In this document: positions 29,443 through 38,330 of the stretch, piece after piece
Layout of the letters: each line of letters starts with the position of its first letter
Numbering within the stretch: the first letter of the stretch is position 1
DNA from: Nonomuraea solani
GTDB lineage: Bacteria; Actinomycetota; Actinomycetes; Streptosporangiales; Streptosporangiaceae
Direction: 5' to 3'
Length of the DNA: 64,000 nt
NCBI RefSeq assembly: GCF_900108335.1
Contig: NZ_FNVT01000009.1
Span: forward strand, 363,115-427,114
Made by a program: the position numbers and the translations under genes
The notes under the pieces: generated by a model
Database searches by the model: none
The model's input: the letters and a program-made list of their open reading frames with translations, nothing else
Told to the model about the DNA's origin: nothing

Positions 29443-31335
29443 TCACTCGGGCTCCGAGGTCGTGAATTCAGCGTCGATCACGTCCTCGTCACCGGCCGGG
29501 GCTTGTTCCGTCCTGCCCTGCGGCGGCACGCTCGGCCCGCCGCCCGCGGCGGCCCCGAGTCCGTGATAGACCTGCTGCAGCTCGCCACTGAGCGCGCGCA
29601 GCCGGTCCACCGGCGCCTCTTCCTTGATCGCCTGCCTGGCGTCCTGAACGAGCTGTTCCGCCCGCGCCTTCTCATGCACGGGCACCGCGTCGCCGAGCTC
29701 CTCCAGACGACGTTCCACCTGGTAGGCGACCGAGTCCAGCTCGTTGCGCGCGTCGATGGTCTCACGGAGTTCAAGGTCCTCCGCACGGTGCTGCTCGGCG
29801 TCGGCGACCATCCGCTCGATCTCCGGCTTATCCAGGTTGGAGCTCTCGCTGATAGTGATCCGCTGCTCGGCACCGGTGTCCTTGTCCCGGGCGGAGACGT
29901 TGAGGATGCCGTTGGCGTCGATGTCGAAGGTGACCTCGATCTGCGGCACCCCCCGCGGCGCCGGCCGGATGTTCTCCAGCCGGAAGCGCCCGAGCACCCG
30001 GTTGTCGGCGGCGCGCTCCCGCTCCCCTTGCAGGATGACGATGTCGACGGCGTTCTGGTTGTCCTCGGCCGTGCTGAAGACCTCGGTACGGCGCGCCGGG
30101 ATCGTCGTGTTGCGCTCGATGACCTTGGTCATCAGGCCGCCGAGGGTCTCGACGCCCAGCGACAGAGGCGTGACGTCGAGCAGGACGACGTCCTGCACCT
30201 CGCCCTTGATGATCCCGGCCTGGACCGCCGCGCCGATGGCGACGACCTCGTCCGGGTTCACCGTCATATTGGGGTCCTTGCCGTCGGTGAGCCGGCGCAC
30301 GAGATTCTGCACGGCGGGCATCCGGGTCGACCCGCCGACGAGAATCACCTCGTCGATGTCCGCAGGCCTGAGCTTGGCGTCCTCCATCGCCTGCTTGACG
30401 GGAGTAACGCAGCGCTCGACCAGGTCGGCCGTGATCTGCTCGAACGTGGAGCGCATGAGCGTGGTGTTGAGGTGCTTCGGCCCCGAGGCGTCCGCCGTGA
30501 CGAACGGCAGGCTGATCGTGGTCTGGGTGACCTCCGAGAGCTCGACCTTGGCCTTCTCTGCCGCCTCGAACAGGCGCTGCAGGGCTTGCGGGTCGTTGCG
30601 CAGGTCGATGCCCTGGTCCCGCTGGAACTCATCGGCCAGGTGGTCGACGATCCGGCGGTCGAAGTCGTCGCCGCCGAGATGCCCGTCCCCGGAGGTGGCG
30701 CGGACCTCGACCACGCCTTCGCCGATGTCCAGGATGCTGACGTCGAAGGTGCCGCCGCCCAGGTCGAAGACCAGCACGGTCTCGTTGGACTTCTTGTCCA
30801 GCCCGTACGCGAGCGCCGCCGCCGTCGGCTCGTTGATGATCCGCAGGACCTCGAGCCCCGCGATGCGCCCCGCATCCTTGGTCGCCTGGCGCTGGGCGTC
30901 GTTGAAGTATGCCGGAACGGTGATGACCGCCTCGGTCACCTTCTCGCCCAGGTATTTCGCCGCGTCCGCGACGAGTTTGCGCAGGACGAGGGCCGAGACC
31001 TCCTCCGGCGCATACTGCTTGTCACCGACCTGGAAGCGCACGGCTCCCTGGGGCCCTTCTACGACGTCGAAGGAGACGGCGTGCTGCTCGCTCTGGATCT
31101 CGTCGTAGCGGCGGCCGATGAAACGTTTGGCGGAATAGATCGTTCCTTTCGGGTTGAGTATGGCCTGGCGGCGGGCCAGCTGGCCGACCAGCCGTTCGCC
31201 CTGGTCGGTGAACGCCACCACGGACGGCGTCGTCCGCGAGCCTTCCGCGTTGGGCAGCACCGTGGGGTGGCCGTCCACCGTGGCGGCGATCACCGAGTTG
31301 GTGGTACCGAGATCGATGCCGACTGCCTTCGCCAT
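29443..31335 (-). CDS. dnaK: Hsp70 chaperone DnaK
   Basis: A 630-residue Hsp70 with full-length architecture. The nucleotide-binding domain contains GIDLGTTNSVIAA, VPAYFNDAQRQATKDAGRIA, FDLGGGTFDVSIL and ILVGGSTRMPAVQ. The substrate domain contains DVTPLSLGVETLGG, and there is a helical lid and an acidic tail. Sequence features differ somewhat from the canonical actinobacterial housekeeping copy (for example IINEPTAAALAYGLDKKSNE), so this is probably a second, accessory dnaK; that is inference because the rest of the genome is not visible. It follows the GSP17M-like gene by 33 bp. Confidence 0.95.
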   Translation of the reverse strand: MAKAVGIDLGTTNSVIAATVDGHPTVLPNAEGSRTTPSVVAFTDQGERLVGQLARRQAILNPKGTIYSAKRFIGRRYDEIQSEQHAVSFDVVEGPQGAVRFQVGDKQYAPEEVSALVLRKLVADAAKYLGEKVTEAVITVPAYFNDAQRQATKDAGRIAGLEVLRIINEPTAAALAYGLDKKSNETVLVFDLGGGTFDVSILDIGEGVVEVRATSGDGHLGGDDFDRRIVDHLADEFQRDQGIDLRNDPQALQRLFEAAEKAKVELSEVTQTTISLPFVTADASGPKHLNTTLMRSTFEQITADLVERCVTPVKQAMEDAKLRPADIDEVILVGGSTRMPAVQNLVRRLTDGKDPNMTVNPDEVVAIGAAVQAGIIKGEVQDVVLLDVTPLSLGVETLGGLMTKVIERNTTIPARRTEVFSTAEDNQNAVDIVILQGERERAADNRVLGRFRLENIRPAPRGVPQIEVTFDIDANGILNVSARDKDTGAEQRITISESSNLDKPEIERMVADAEQHRAEDLELRETIDARNELDSVAYQVERRLEELGDAVPVHEKARAEQLVQDARQAIKEEAPVDRLRALSGELQQVYHGLGAAAGGGPSVPPQGRTEQAPAGDEDVIDAEFTTSEPE

Positions 31336-31368
31336 TTCTCGCTTCCCCCTCGTACTCCCTTTCGGGCT

Positions 31369-31842
31369 CTATCGGGTCATTCCTCGGAGCAGTTCACGGG
31401 CCTTGGCCGCGTGCTCTGACTCGACGAGGACCTCGTACTTGTCGGCGACGAGGGCGCTCTCGGAGATGAAGTCCCGCTGACCGCGCAGCATCGCGTGCGA
31501 GATCAGGCCGAAGATCGCTCCCGCCACCGCACCCCACAGCAGCCCCCACAACATCAGGGGCAACCCCGCTCCAACCGTGGTGGAGAAGATCGCCAAGAAC
31601 AAGCCGATGAGGAATCCGAACCAGGCTCCACCCGCCGCACCCCAGCCGGCCGCCCGCAGATGGGTCATGCGCGCGATGACCCGCTCCAGCGAGTGCAGGC
31701 CGGTGCCGACGATCAGCGTTCCGCCTACGGTGAACCCGTGATCGGACAGGTAGTCGACAACCGCCTGCGCCTCCTCGTAGCTGCCGTAACTTCCGATCAG
31801 TTCGCGGTTGGTCGTAATGGGGCCAATCGGCGCAACAGACAC
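31369..31842 (-). CDS. General stress protein 17M-like membrane protein
   Basis: A 157-residue protein with an N-terminal GSP17M-type alpha/beta domain (IGSYGSYEEAQAVVDYLSDH). Two hydrophobic Gly-rich helices follow (AAGGAWFGFLIGLFLAIF and LMLWGLLWGAVAGAIFGLI), then a C-terminal repeat of the flavodoxin-like motif (KYEVLVESEHAAKARELL). The GTG start follows AGGAGG by four bases. It leads the dnaK operon and probably defines the first cistron; related proteins are induced by heat, salt or ethanol stress. Confidence 0.85.
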   Translation of the reverse strand: MSVAPIGPITTNRELIGSYGSYEEAQAVVDYLSDHGFTVGGTLIVGTGLHSLERVIARMTHLRAAGWGAAGGAWFGFLIGLFLAIFSTTVGAGLPLMLWGLLWGAVAGAIFGLISHAMLRGQRDFISESALVADKYEVLVESEHAAKARELLRGMTR

Positions 31843-31859
31843 GGCTCCTCCTCTCCCGC

Positions 31860-31887
31860 CTCAGACTGAGACCCTCAGACTGAGACC
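31860..31887. repeat. 14-bp perfect tandem duplication
   Basis: CTCAGACTGAGACC occurs twice back to back between the hsp20 remnant and the GSP17M-like gene. One unit contains the last codons and stop of the hsp20 frame. Confidence 0.85.
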
Positions 31888-32125
31888 TCGATGTGCCGGG
31901 GCTCGGCGGGCCCGCGCCTTGGGCAGGTGATGGTCGGCACACCGTCCGGCAGGTGCGCCTCCACCCGATCGGCGTCGACTCCCCCGGGGAGCATCGTGCG
32001 GAACTCGAACCGGCCGGTCCTGCGCATCTTGCGATGCCACCGCTTACGCTCCCGCTCCTCGATCTGCCCGGTGACGGTTGGCTCTCGCTCCGAGAGCTGG
32101 ACGCCGATCTCACGGGCCGGAACAT
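31875..32125 (-). pseudogene. Hsp20/alpha-crystallin small heat-shock protein remnant
   Basis: The minus-strand frame reads DVPAREIGVQLSEREPTVTG, then KMRRTGRFEFRTMLPGGVDA, DRVEAHLPDGVPTITCP and ends EPRHIEVSV. The pattern (VxGxxEER, then GxFxxxxxLPxGVDxDxVxAxxxxGVLTI) is the C-terminal two thirds of an Hsp20 domain. No start codon with a ribosome site lies at the proper place, and the conserved GVLTI and RI-V parts are altered. It is likely decayed, though its upstream promoter-like element is intact. Confidence 0.6.
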
Positions 32126-32228
32126 CTCCCCGCCCCAAGGGCGCGCTGTGAGCAGTGCCGGCTGGACCTCCGGATGGCGGCCGAACGATACTCCCTACAT
32201 TTCGAGCCTCGCCTACGCCTTTCGCGGC

Positions 32229-32251
32229 CACATCCCCCAGCCGGGTAGTCG
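32229..32251 (-). promoter_or_regulatory. 23-bp element upstream of hsp20, copy 1
   Basis: On the minus strand this begins CGACTACCCGGC and ends GGGGGATGTG. It is identical to 34935-34957 on the plus strand. In both cases GCTCGAA follows exactly 21 bases later and a stress-type gene lies downstream, so it looks like a shared promoter or activator site. Confidence 0.55.
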
Positions 32252-32275
32252 CGCCGCGGCCCGTGCCGGCGCGGC

Positions 32276-34855
32276 TCAGACGCGCCTTCCGCCGGGCGGC
32301 TGACCGAAGCCATCCCGTGTCTTCTCCGCCGCCAGCCGCGCGAGCTCGACCCTGGATCTGATACTCAGCTTGCGGAAGACCTGCCTCAGGTGAAACGCGA
32401 CCGTGTGCACGCTGATGAACATCTGTTCGGCGATCTGTGGGTTGGTCCAGCCGTCCGCCACGAGCAACGAGACGGTGTGCTCGGTCTCGGTAAGGCTGTC
32501 CCAGCCGGAGACCGGGCGTTCGGCGTAGCTCCAGTGCCGGTGGCGTACCCCCATGCCGCGCAGCCTCCGGCGGATGCGCGCGGCGTCCCTCAGTGAACCG
32601 ATGTCGTCGTACGTGCCCAGGGCGCACTCCAGGCTCTCCATGGCCTCCACGCGCTGCCCGGCGGCGGCGAGCACCATGCCGAGGTCCTCCTCGGCGGAGG
32701 CCCGCGCCCACACGTCCTCGGCCCGCCCGGCGGCCAGGGCGAGCGCTTCGCGATCCCCGTCGAGCAGGCCCCGGGCATGCGCCGCGGCGGCGCACAACGC
32801 CGAAAACTCATGGTTGGCCCCGCCGAGTGCCTCTGCGGCGGCGACCACGGACTCGGCCGCCGCCCGATCGTCCGCGGCCAGGGCGACCCGGGCCATCCAG
32901 GGGCCCGCCGCGGGTTCGATGGTGAGCAGCAGCGGGCGGGACAGGTCGGCGAGCAGGCTCATCGCGCTGCGCGGCCCGTCGCGGGCCTCCGCGACCTGCG
33001 CGGAGAGCAGGGCGTGCCGCAAGCGTGCCTCTGCCGCTCCCTCCGGCTTTTCCCCGAGATGATGCGCCGCTCCCTGCAGGTCGCCACGCCGCAGCGCGAC
33101 GGCGGCGAGCACCGCGCAGGCCGCCGCGACCGACAACGGTGTGTTGAGCGCGCCCGCCAGGTCCAGGGCTCGCCTCGCCTCAGTGACCGCGTCGTCGAAA
33201 CGGCCCGCCAGCAGCGCCAGGCGGGCCTCCAGCGCTGAGGCCTCCGCGGCCCAGGCCAGATGGCCGTGGCCGAACATGTCCTTGCGCGCCTGGCGGAGCA
33301 TCGCCCGCGCCTCGTCCAGCCGGTGGACGTCGACGAGCACGCCCGCCGCGGTCAGGCATGCCTCGTAGCGGCGTTCCTTCGGAGAGCCGGCGCCGACCGG
33401 CCGGCCGGCGCTCTCCGCCAGGGTCAGCGCGCCGGAAAGCCTGCCCTCGTGCCGCTCGGCGGTGGCCAGGGCGACCAGCGCGGCGCTCCTGGCCGCGGGA
33501 CCGTAGCGGTTCTTCCCGTCGATGACCTCCTGCGCGTACGCCCGCGCGGTGCCGTCGTCCCGCAGGCGCGCCATGGCGTACAGCTGGACCAAGGTCGCCC
33601 GCTCGCGTACGTGGCCGGGCAGACCCGGGACCGCCAGCACCGTCTCGGCCTCGTGGATCGCCTCGTCGCCCCGGCCCGTCAGGTACATCGTGTCCGCCAG
33701 CAGGCAGCGCAGTTCGGCCGAGCCATACACAGAGCCGTGCTCGGCGAGGCGGCCCCGCACCATCTCCTCGGCCTCGTGCAGCCGCCCGCTGGCGATCGCC
33801 GCGTCTATGGCGGTGGAGGCCGGGCCGGTGAGCAGGCGAGCCGACCCCACCCTCTCGGAGCTCATGAGAACGCCGGACTGGTCGAGCAGGGTCTGCCGCA
33901 CCGATGGAGGGATGCCCGCGGCGACGGTGTCCGCGACCAGTTCGTGACGGAAGGCCAGGCCGTTCTCGGTCACGATCAGGATGCCCGCGGCCGTGGCCTC
34001 CTCCGTGACCGGGAGCAGCGCGGCCGGCGTGGTGTCGAGCAGCGACGCGGCGTGCTCCAGCGACAACGAGCGGCCGAGCACGGCGATCGTCTCCACCAGA
34101 CTCCTGGCCTTCGCGCTCAGGGTGTCGATCCAGCCCCGCACCACGATCCGCAGCCGGCCGGGCGCGCGGGCCCGCGCCGTGTCCCGCAGCAGCCCTTCCT
34201 CGCGCAGCCCCGCGAACAGTTCGGTGATCAGCAGCGGATTACCGCCGGCACCCGCCACCAGCGCCCGCGTCGCCGGGTCGGGCGATCTCCCGAGGGTGTC
34301 CGCCGTCAGCGCCGCGACCGCAGCCGGTGACAGCGGCGCAAGCGTCACCCTGTCGGCCCCCTCCCGCTCCAAGATGTCGAACAGCGACACGGCCTGGCAC
34401 GCGATCGGCGCGGTCGAGCGGGACATGAGCCAGCTGATGGGGCGGTTGGCCAGCAGGTCGTGCAGGGTGTGCACCATCCTCAGCGTCGCCGGGTCCGCCC
34501 GTTGCAGGTCGTCGAGCACGGCCAGCACCGGCCCCGTGGCCAGCAACTCGAGGCCAACCCGCAGCCGCTCCAGGACCAGCGGGCCAAAGCGGGCGGAGCC
34601 ATCGCCGTCTCCCGGCTCGGACCGCAGGTCGAGGGCCTCCAGCAACATGCTGCACGGGGCGAGCTCGCCCAGCTCCTCCACCCTGCCTTGCACGACCCCG
34701 ATCCCGCGTTCGGACGCCTCAGCGACGGCTTCGGCCAGCAGCCGGCTCTTTCCCGACCCTGGCTCACCGTCCACCAGCAGCGTCCCGCCCCCACCTCGCC
34801 GCAACTTCTGCAGCAGGCCATCGACGAGACGCCATTCCCGATCGCGTCCCCGCAT
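32276..34855 (-). CDS. LAL-type LuxR transcriptional regulator with AAA ATPase
   Basis: An 859-residue regulator. The P-loop LLVDGEPGSGKSRLLAEA lies near residue 45 with a STAND-type NTPase domain. A long helical TPR-like region (about 330-760) follows, and the C-terminal LuxR helix-turn-helix reads LTETEHTVSLLVADGWTNPQ, then HTVAFHLRQVFRKL. ATP-gated activators of this class respond to metabolites. The ATG at 34855 is chosen because GGGAGGAATC precedes it directly; the frame extends to 34912 without a site. It sits between two stress transcription units that carry the same 23-bp element in opposite orientation and may be their regulator, which is inference. Confidence 0.9.
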   Translation of the reverse strand: MRGRDREWRLVDGLLQKLRRGGGGTLLVDGEPGSGKSRLLAEAVAEASERGIGVVQGRVEELGELAPCSMLLEALDLRSEPGDGDGSARFGPLVLERLRVGLELLATGPVLAVLDDLQRADPATLRMVHTLHDLLANRPISWLMSRSTAPIACQAVSLFDILEREGADRVTLAPLSPAAVAALTADTLGRSPDPATRALVAGAGGNPLLITELFAGLREEGLLRDTARARAPGRLRIVVRGWIDTLSAKARSLVETIAVLGRSLSLEHAASLLDTTPAALLPVTEEATAAGILIVTENGLAFRHELVADTVAAGIPPSVRQTLLDQSGVLMSSERVGSARLLTGPASTAIDAAIASGRLHEAEEMVRGRLAEHGSVYGSAELRCLLADTMYLTGRGDEAIHEAETVLAVPGLPGHVRERATLVQLYAMARLRDDGTARAYAQEVIDGKNRYGPAARSAALVALATAERHEGRLSGALTLAESAGRPVGAGSPKERRYEACLTAAGVLVDVHRLDEARAMLRQARKDMFGHGHLAWAAEASALEARLALLAGRFDDAVTEARRALDLAGALNTPLSVAAACAVLAAVALRRGDLQGAAHHLGEKPEGAAEARLRHALLSAQVAEARDGPRSAMSLLADLSRPLLLTIEPAAGPWMARVALAADDRAAAESVVAAAEALGGANHEFSALCAAAAHARGLLDGDREALALAAGRAEDVWARASAEEDLGMVLAAAGQRVEAMESLECALGTYDDIGSLRDAARIRRRLRGMGVRHRHWSYAERPVSGWDSLTETEHTVSLLVADGWTNPQIAEQMFISVHTVAFHLRQVFRKLSIRSRVELARLAAEKTRDGFGQPPGGRRV

Positions 34856-34934
34856 GATTCCTCCCACGGAGCGCCTGCCACGACAGGAAACGGGGAATCC
34901 CATGTCCGACAAGATCTTTCGCTCCCGGCGGGGA

Positions 34935-34957
34935 CGACTACCCGGCTGGGGGATGTG
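34935..34957 (+). promoter_or_regulatory. 23-bp element upstream of the DUF2267 gene, copy 2
   Basis: This is identical to the reverse complement of 32229-32251. It lies 68 bp before the DUF2267 start, with GCTCGAA 21 bases downstream as in copy 1. Confidence 0.55.
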
Positions 34958-35024
34958 ATCTACGCCCGCCTCGCCGAAGCTCGAACAGAGGCGTGCCCGC
35001 CGAGGTAGGGAAGGGGCGAAGGAG

Positions 35025-35453
35025 ATGGCGGAAACCGGTTATGCGCCGTTCAACCGTACGGTGGACAAGACGAACCGCGTGCTGCGGGAGATCGAGGAGG
35101 CGCACGGCTGGACGCCTGAGCGCCGCAACCAGTCCTACGCCGCTTTGCGCGCCGTGCTGCACGCGCTGCGCGACCGGCTGACCGTGGACGAGAGCGCCCA
35201 GCTCGCCGCCCAATTGCCGCTGCTGATCCGCGGGGTCTACTACGACGGCTGGCGGCCGAGCACCGTGCCGGTCAAGGCCCATCGCAAGGAGTTCCTCGAC
35301 CGCGTCTCCTGTGAACTGGCCTTCGAGCTCCAGGAGAGCGAGGAGGATCTGGTCAAGAAGGTTTTGCAAGCGCTCAGGAAGCACATTAGCGATGGCGAGT
35401 GGGAGGACGTGAAGTCCACCATGCCGAAGGACCTGGCCTCGATCTTGCCCTGA
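35025..35453 (+). CDS. DUF2267 domain protein
   Basis: A 142-residue soluble protein. The DUF2267 signature is visible as RNQSYAALRAVLHALRDRLT, then LPLLIRGVYYDGWRPSTVP and KVLQALRKHISDGEWEDVKS. GCGAAGGAG lies right before the ATG. The biochemical function of DUF2267 is unknown; such proteins often accompany stress genes. The identical 23-bp element shared with hsp20 supports stress-linked expression. Confidence 0.85.
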   Translation: MAETGYAPFNRTVDKTNRVLREIEEAHGWTPERRNQSYAALRAVLHALRDRLTVDESAQLAAQLPLLIRGVYYDGWRPSTVPVKAHRKEFLDRVSCELAFELQESEEDLVKKVLQALRKHISDGEWEDVKSTMPKDLASILP

Positions 35454-35530
35454 TCGCCGGCCTGATCCCCGATCGGCGACACACCGGCCGGGGTACCTCG
35501 GCTGCGGGCGCCCGTTGGGATGCTGGAGCG

Positions 35531-36184
35531 GTGAGATCGGTGCCCAGGAGACGCGCGGGGAAGCGCGTCATGTCGGTGCGGCGTGTGCTGACGTCTCTGG
35601 GGGCCGGGATCGTCACGGCGGCCGGTGCTTGGCGGCTGGGGTTCCCGGAGTTGTCGCCGCTGCTCGGCTGGGGTGTGACCGCGACGGTAGGCCTGGCCTG
35701 GGTGTGGCTGATCAGCTGGCCGAAGGATCACCATGACACCAAGCGGCTGGCCACGGAAGAGGGCGACGCCCGCTCCACCGACACCGGCGTGCTGATCGGC
35801 GCGGTCGCCAGCCTGGGAGCGGTCGCGCTCGCCCTGGTCCGCACCGCCAGCCACACCCCGCTGACGACGGCCCTGGTCATCCTGAGCGTGGTGACGGTCA
35901 TCGTGTCGTGGAGCCTGGTGAACACGGTGTTCGCCTTCAAGTACGCCAGGCTCTACTACGTGGACGAAGACGGCGGCATCGACTTCGGGCAGGAGGATCC
36001 GCCGGCATACAGCGACTTCGCTTACCTCGCGTTCACGATCGGCGTGACCTTCGGCGTCACCGACAACCATGTGGTCAGCACGCACATTCGCAAAGTCGCC
36101 CTCGCGCACGCTCTGCTGCCCTACTTCTTCAACACCGGCATCTTGGCCGTGGCGATCAACCTCGTCACCGACCTGAGCCAGTAA
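35531..36184 (+). CDS. DUF1345 integral membrane protein
   Basis: A 217-residue protein with five or so hydrophobic helices. The DUF1345 hallmark is FKYARLYYVDEDGGIDFGQE, then PAYSDFAYLAFTIGVTFGV and HALLPYFFNTGILAVAINL. The GTG at 35531 gives a basic N-terminus (RSVPRRRAGKRV); the ATG at 35570 is an alternative with GGGGAAG seven bases upstream. Function unknown; it is grouped here with stress genes. Confidence 0.85.
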   Translation: MRSVPRRRAGKRVMSVRRVLTSLGAGIVTAAGAWRLGFPELSPLLGWGVTATVGLAWVWLISWPKDHHDTKRLATEEGDARSTDTGVLIGAVASLGAVALALVRTASHTPLTTALVILSVVTVIVSWSLVNTVFAFKYARLYYVDEDGGIDFGQEDPPAYSDFAYLAFTIGVTFGVTDNHVVSTHIRKVALAHALLPYFFNTGILAVAINLVTDLSQ

Positions 36185-36223
36185 CCCCTGGTCAGAGCCA
36201 GCCGCTCAGGGTAGGGCCTGGAC

Positions 36224-37291
36224 ATGCGTGTCGCCCTGGTCGCCGATCCTGACCTACCCACCGAACTGGCCGTGAGGGTGGCGCGCGACCTGCCCGGCCG
36301 GTTGCGGGAGCGGCTCGGTCCGAGCTTCGACTGGCAGGTGCGCACGTACACCGCTCCCCTGGCGGCGGAGGAGCAGGTCGACATCTCGGCCATGCTCACC
36401 GCTGTCCGCCCGCACCTGCCCGAGACCGGCTGGGACATCGCGGTATTCCTCACCGACCTCCCTCGCCGGCTGGGCTTGGACGCGGTGAGCGCAGAGGTCA
36501 GCAGCGGCGACCACGTCGCCCTGCTGTCGTTGCCCGCCCTCGGCACCTTTCACCTGGCCGGCCGGACCTTGGAGGCCGTGGTGAACGTCGTCGGCCTGCT
36601 CGTCCTCCCACCCACCGGCCGCGACCGCGTCCCCGCGATCGGCCGCAGAGTGGAAGGAGACGCCGAGCCCGACCGGACTACACCCGATCGCTACGTCATT
36701 TCCGGCCTGCGCGGGCGGACGCGGTTGCTCGCCGGCATGGTGCGGGCCAACCACCCATGGCGGCTGTTCACCTCGTTGTCGCGGGCGCTGGCAGGCGTGT
36801 TCGCCACCGCCGCGTTCGGCATGATCAACGACACCGCGTGGCAGCTCTCCACCGCGCTGGACACCTGGCGGCTGTCCCTGATCATGGTGCTGTCCATCCT
36901 CGCCCTCACCGCGTGGATCATCGTCGACCACGAGTTGTGGGAGCGTCCCGGCGGCAGGGTACCCAAGGCCCGCGCCCACCTCTACAACACCGCCACCCTA
37001 ATCACCATCACGCTGGGCGTGCTCTGCCTGTACACGGTGCTGTTCGTGGTGCTCACCGGGGTCGGCGCGCTCGTGCTGGTCCCCGCCTCCCTCGCGGAGA
37101 CGCTGAACCATCGACCAGGCATCACCGACTACCTGGCGCTGGCCTGGTTCCTGACCTCCAGCGCGATGGTGGGCGGCGCCTTCGGCTCCGGGCTCGAAGA
37201 CGACGGGACCGTGCGCAAGGCAGCCTACAGCCAGCGCCAGCGCGACCGGCTCGAATACAGATCACTCCATAAACGGTCCTGCCGGTACTGA
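36224..37291 (+). CDS. Membrane protein of unknown function, C-terminus possibly replaced
   Basis: A 355-residue protein. The N-terminal 160 residues are soluble (RVALVADPDLPTELAVRVAR, then DIAVFLTDLPRR), followed by about four membrane helices (LSLIMVLSILALTAWIIVD, LITITLGVLCLYTVLFVVL). I recall similar actinobacterial proteins without a named function. The final residues (LEYRSLHKRSCRY) are read through DNA that on the minus strand encodes a serine-recombinase scrap, so the natural C-terminus has probably been replaced by that insertion. It is the third plus-strand gene after the DUF2267 promoter. Confidence 0.75.
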   Translation: MRVALVADPDLPTELAVRVARDLPGRLRERLGPSFDWQVRTYTAPLAAEEQVDISAMLTAVRPHLPETGWDIAVFLTDLPRRLGLDAVSAEVSSGDHVALLSLPALGTFHLAGRTLEAVVNVVGLLVLPPTGRDRVPAIGRRVEGDAEPDRTTPDRYVISGLRGRTRLLAGMVRANHPWRLFTSLSRALAGVFATAAFGMINDTAWQLSTALDTWRLSLIMVLSILALTAWIIVDHELWERPGGRVPKARAHLYNTATLITITLGVLCLYTVLFVVLTGVGALVLVPASLAETLNHRPGITDYLALAWFLTSSAMVGGAFGSGLEDDGTVRKAAYSQRQRDRLEYRSLHKRSCRY

Positions 37292-37443
37292 GATGCCAGC
37301 TCCTGCCGTGCCTTGATCCGCGTGCTGATCTTCTCGGAGAAGACCGGTTCGCAGCCCCCCTCGCGCAGGGCGTCATGCCTGCTGTCCAGTTTCCGCTGGG
37401 CAGTGCTGCGCCGGGCATAGCCGACCCGGGTCGGCCTGGCCAC
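37255..37443 (-). pseudogene. Serine recombinase N-terminal fragment
   Basis: The minus frame reads TRVGYARRSTAQRKLDSRHD, then ALREGGCEPVFSEKISTRIK, matching the start of resolvase/invertase catalytic domains (the R-x-GYARxSTxxQ motif carries the catalytic Ser). The rest of the protein is missing. It abuts and probably truncates the membrane protein gene. Confidence 0.6.
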
Positions 37444-37648
37444 GGCCGCCGTCGTCGTCGCCTCCCACGCCGGGCACGCTTGCCAAATGCGGCCGGGCCG
37501 CGCTGGATGGTGCCGCTGATGGCCGTCGCCGGCCTCGTGGTCGCCCGCCTGTTCCGCCCGGACGTATCAGCCAGCCGGGCGATCGTGTTCACCGGCGCCA
37601 CCCGCAACTCCCTGGTCGTTGCGGGTGCCGATTAATCATCCGACCAGG
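37444..37648. other. Gap, no gene recognised
   Basis: Between the recombinase scrap and the integrase-core transposase remnant no supported gene was found. Confidence 0.35.
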
Positions 37649-38158
37649 TCAAGCCACATGTCGATGCTCTCTCAGAATGCCGCCGAGCCGATCACGTCGA
37701 TGGATGTCGAGCGCCGTGATCCGGGCTGGGGCAGTGTCAGAGGCGGGAAGCGGTCGGAGCGGAGCTGCCTGATGGAGAGTCCGATGTGGCCGGTGTTCGT
37801 TATAGAAGGCTTCGAACTCGCGCAGCGCGTGCAGAAGGTGGTGCTGGTTCCAGATCAACATCCGGTCCAGCAGCTCGCGCCGGCAGGTCTGGATCCATCG
37901 CTCCATGATCGCATTCATGCGCGGTATCCGGGCTCCGCTCTTAAGGATGCGGAGTCCAGCATCGACCAGCACGGCATCGAAGGCCGCGGAGAACTTGGCG
38001 TCTCGGTCCCGTATCAGGAACCTGGCGGTGCTGCCGGCCTCCTGAAGGTCCATAACGAGGTTGCGACCTGGGTCACCCACTGCCCGGTCGGATGCGCGGT
38101 GACACCGAGAATCCGCACACGGCGGGTGGCGTGCTCGATGACCGCCAGAACGTACATG
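37649..38158 (-). pseudogene. Integrase-core transposase, C-terminal half
   Basis: The minus frame reads YVLAVIEHATRRVRILGVTA, shifts one base near 38060, then gives NLVMDLQEAGSTARFLIRDR, DAKFSAAFDAVL and ARIPRMNAIMERWIQTCR (second Asp and Glu of the DDE triad). It continues HLLHALREFEAFYNEHRPHR to the stop at 37649. The N-terminal half is missing: at 38154-38158 it meets a 42-bp sequence that also ends the related element at 60.5 kb. Confidence 0.7.
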
Positions 38159-38195
38159 CCGCTTGACCTGCATGGATGGAATTTCGGCAGGCGCA
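38154..38195 (+). repeat. 42-bp IS-end repeat, copy 1
   Basis: ACATGCCGCTTGACCTGCAT continuing to GGCAGGCGCA matches 60498-60540 with two or three differences. There it spans the stop codon and 3' end of the transposase remnant. Confidence 0.7.
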
Positions 38196-38330
38196 GTCAC
38201 ACTGCAGAGTTGTTCAGTGACTAGACCATTCTTGCTGAACAACCTCATGGCCGGTTACACCTGAATGTCGAGCGATGCGGCCCGCAGAGCCGCATCAAAG
38301 CCCTAGCTGAACACCTCATCGGAGAACGGC

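Noticed and set aside
29092..31419. 775-codon plus-strand frame
   Set aside because: Antisense of dnaK and grpE, with typical low-information R/D/L/V composition.
29440..31900. HspR-binding HAIR inverted repeat upstream of dnaK
   Set aside because: No CTTGAGT-N7-ACTCAAG-like sequence was found in the short gaps before dnaK or the GSP17M-like gene.
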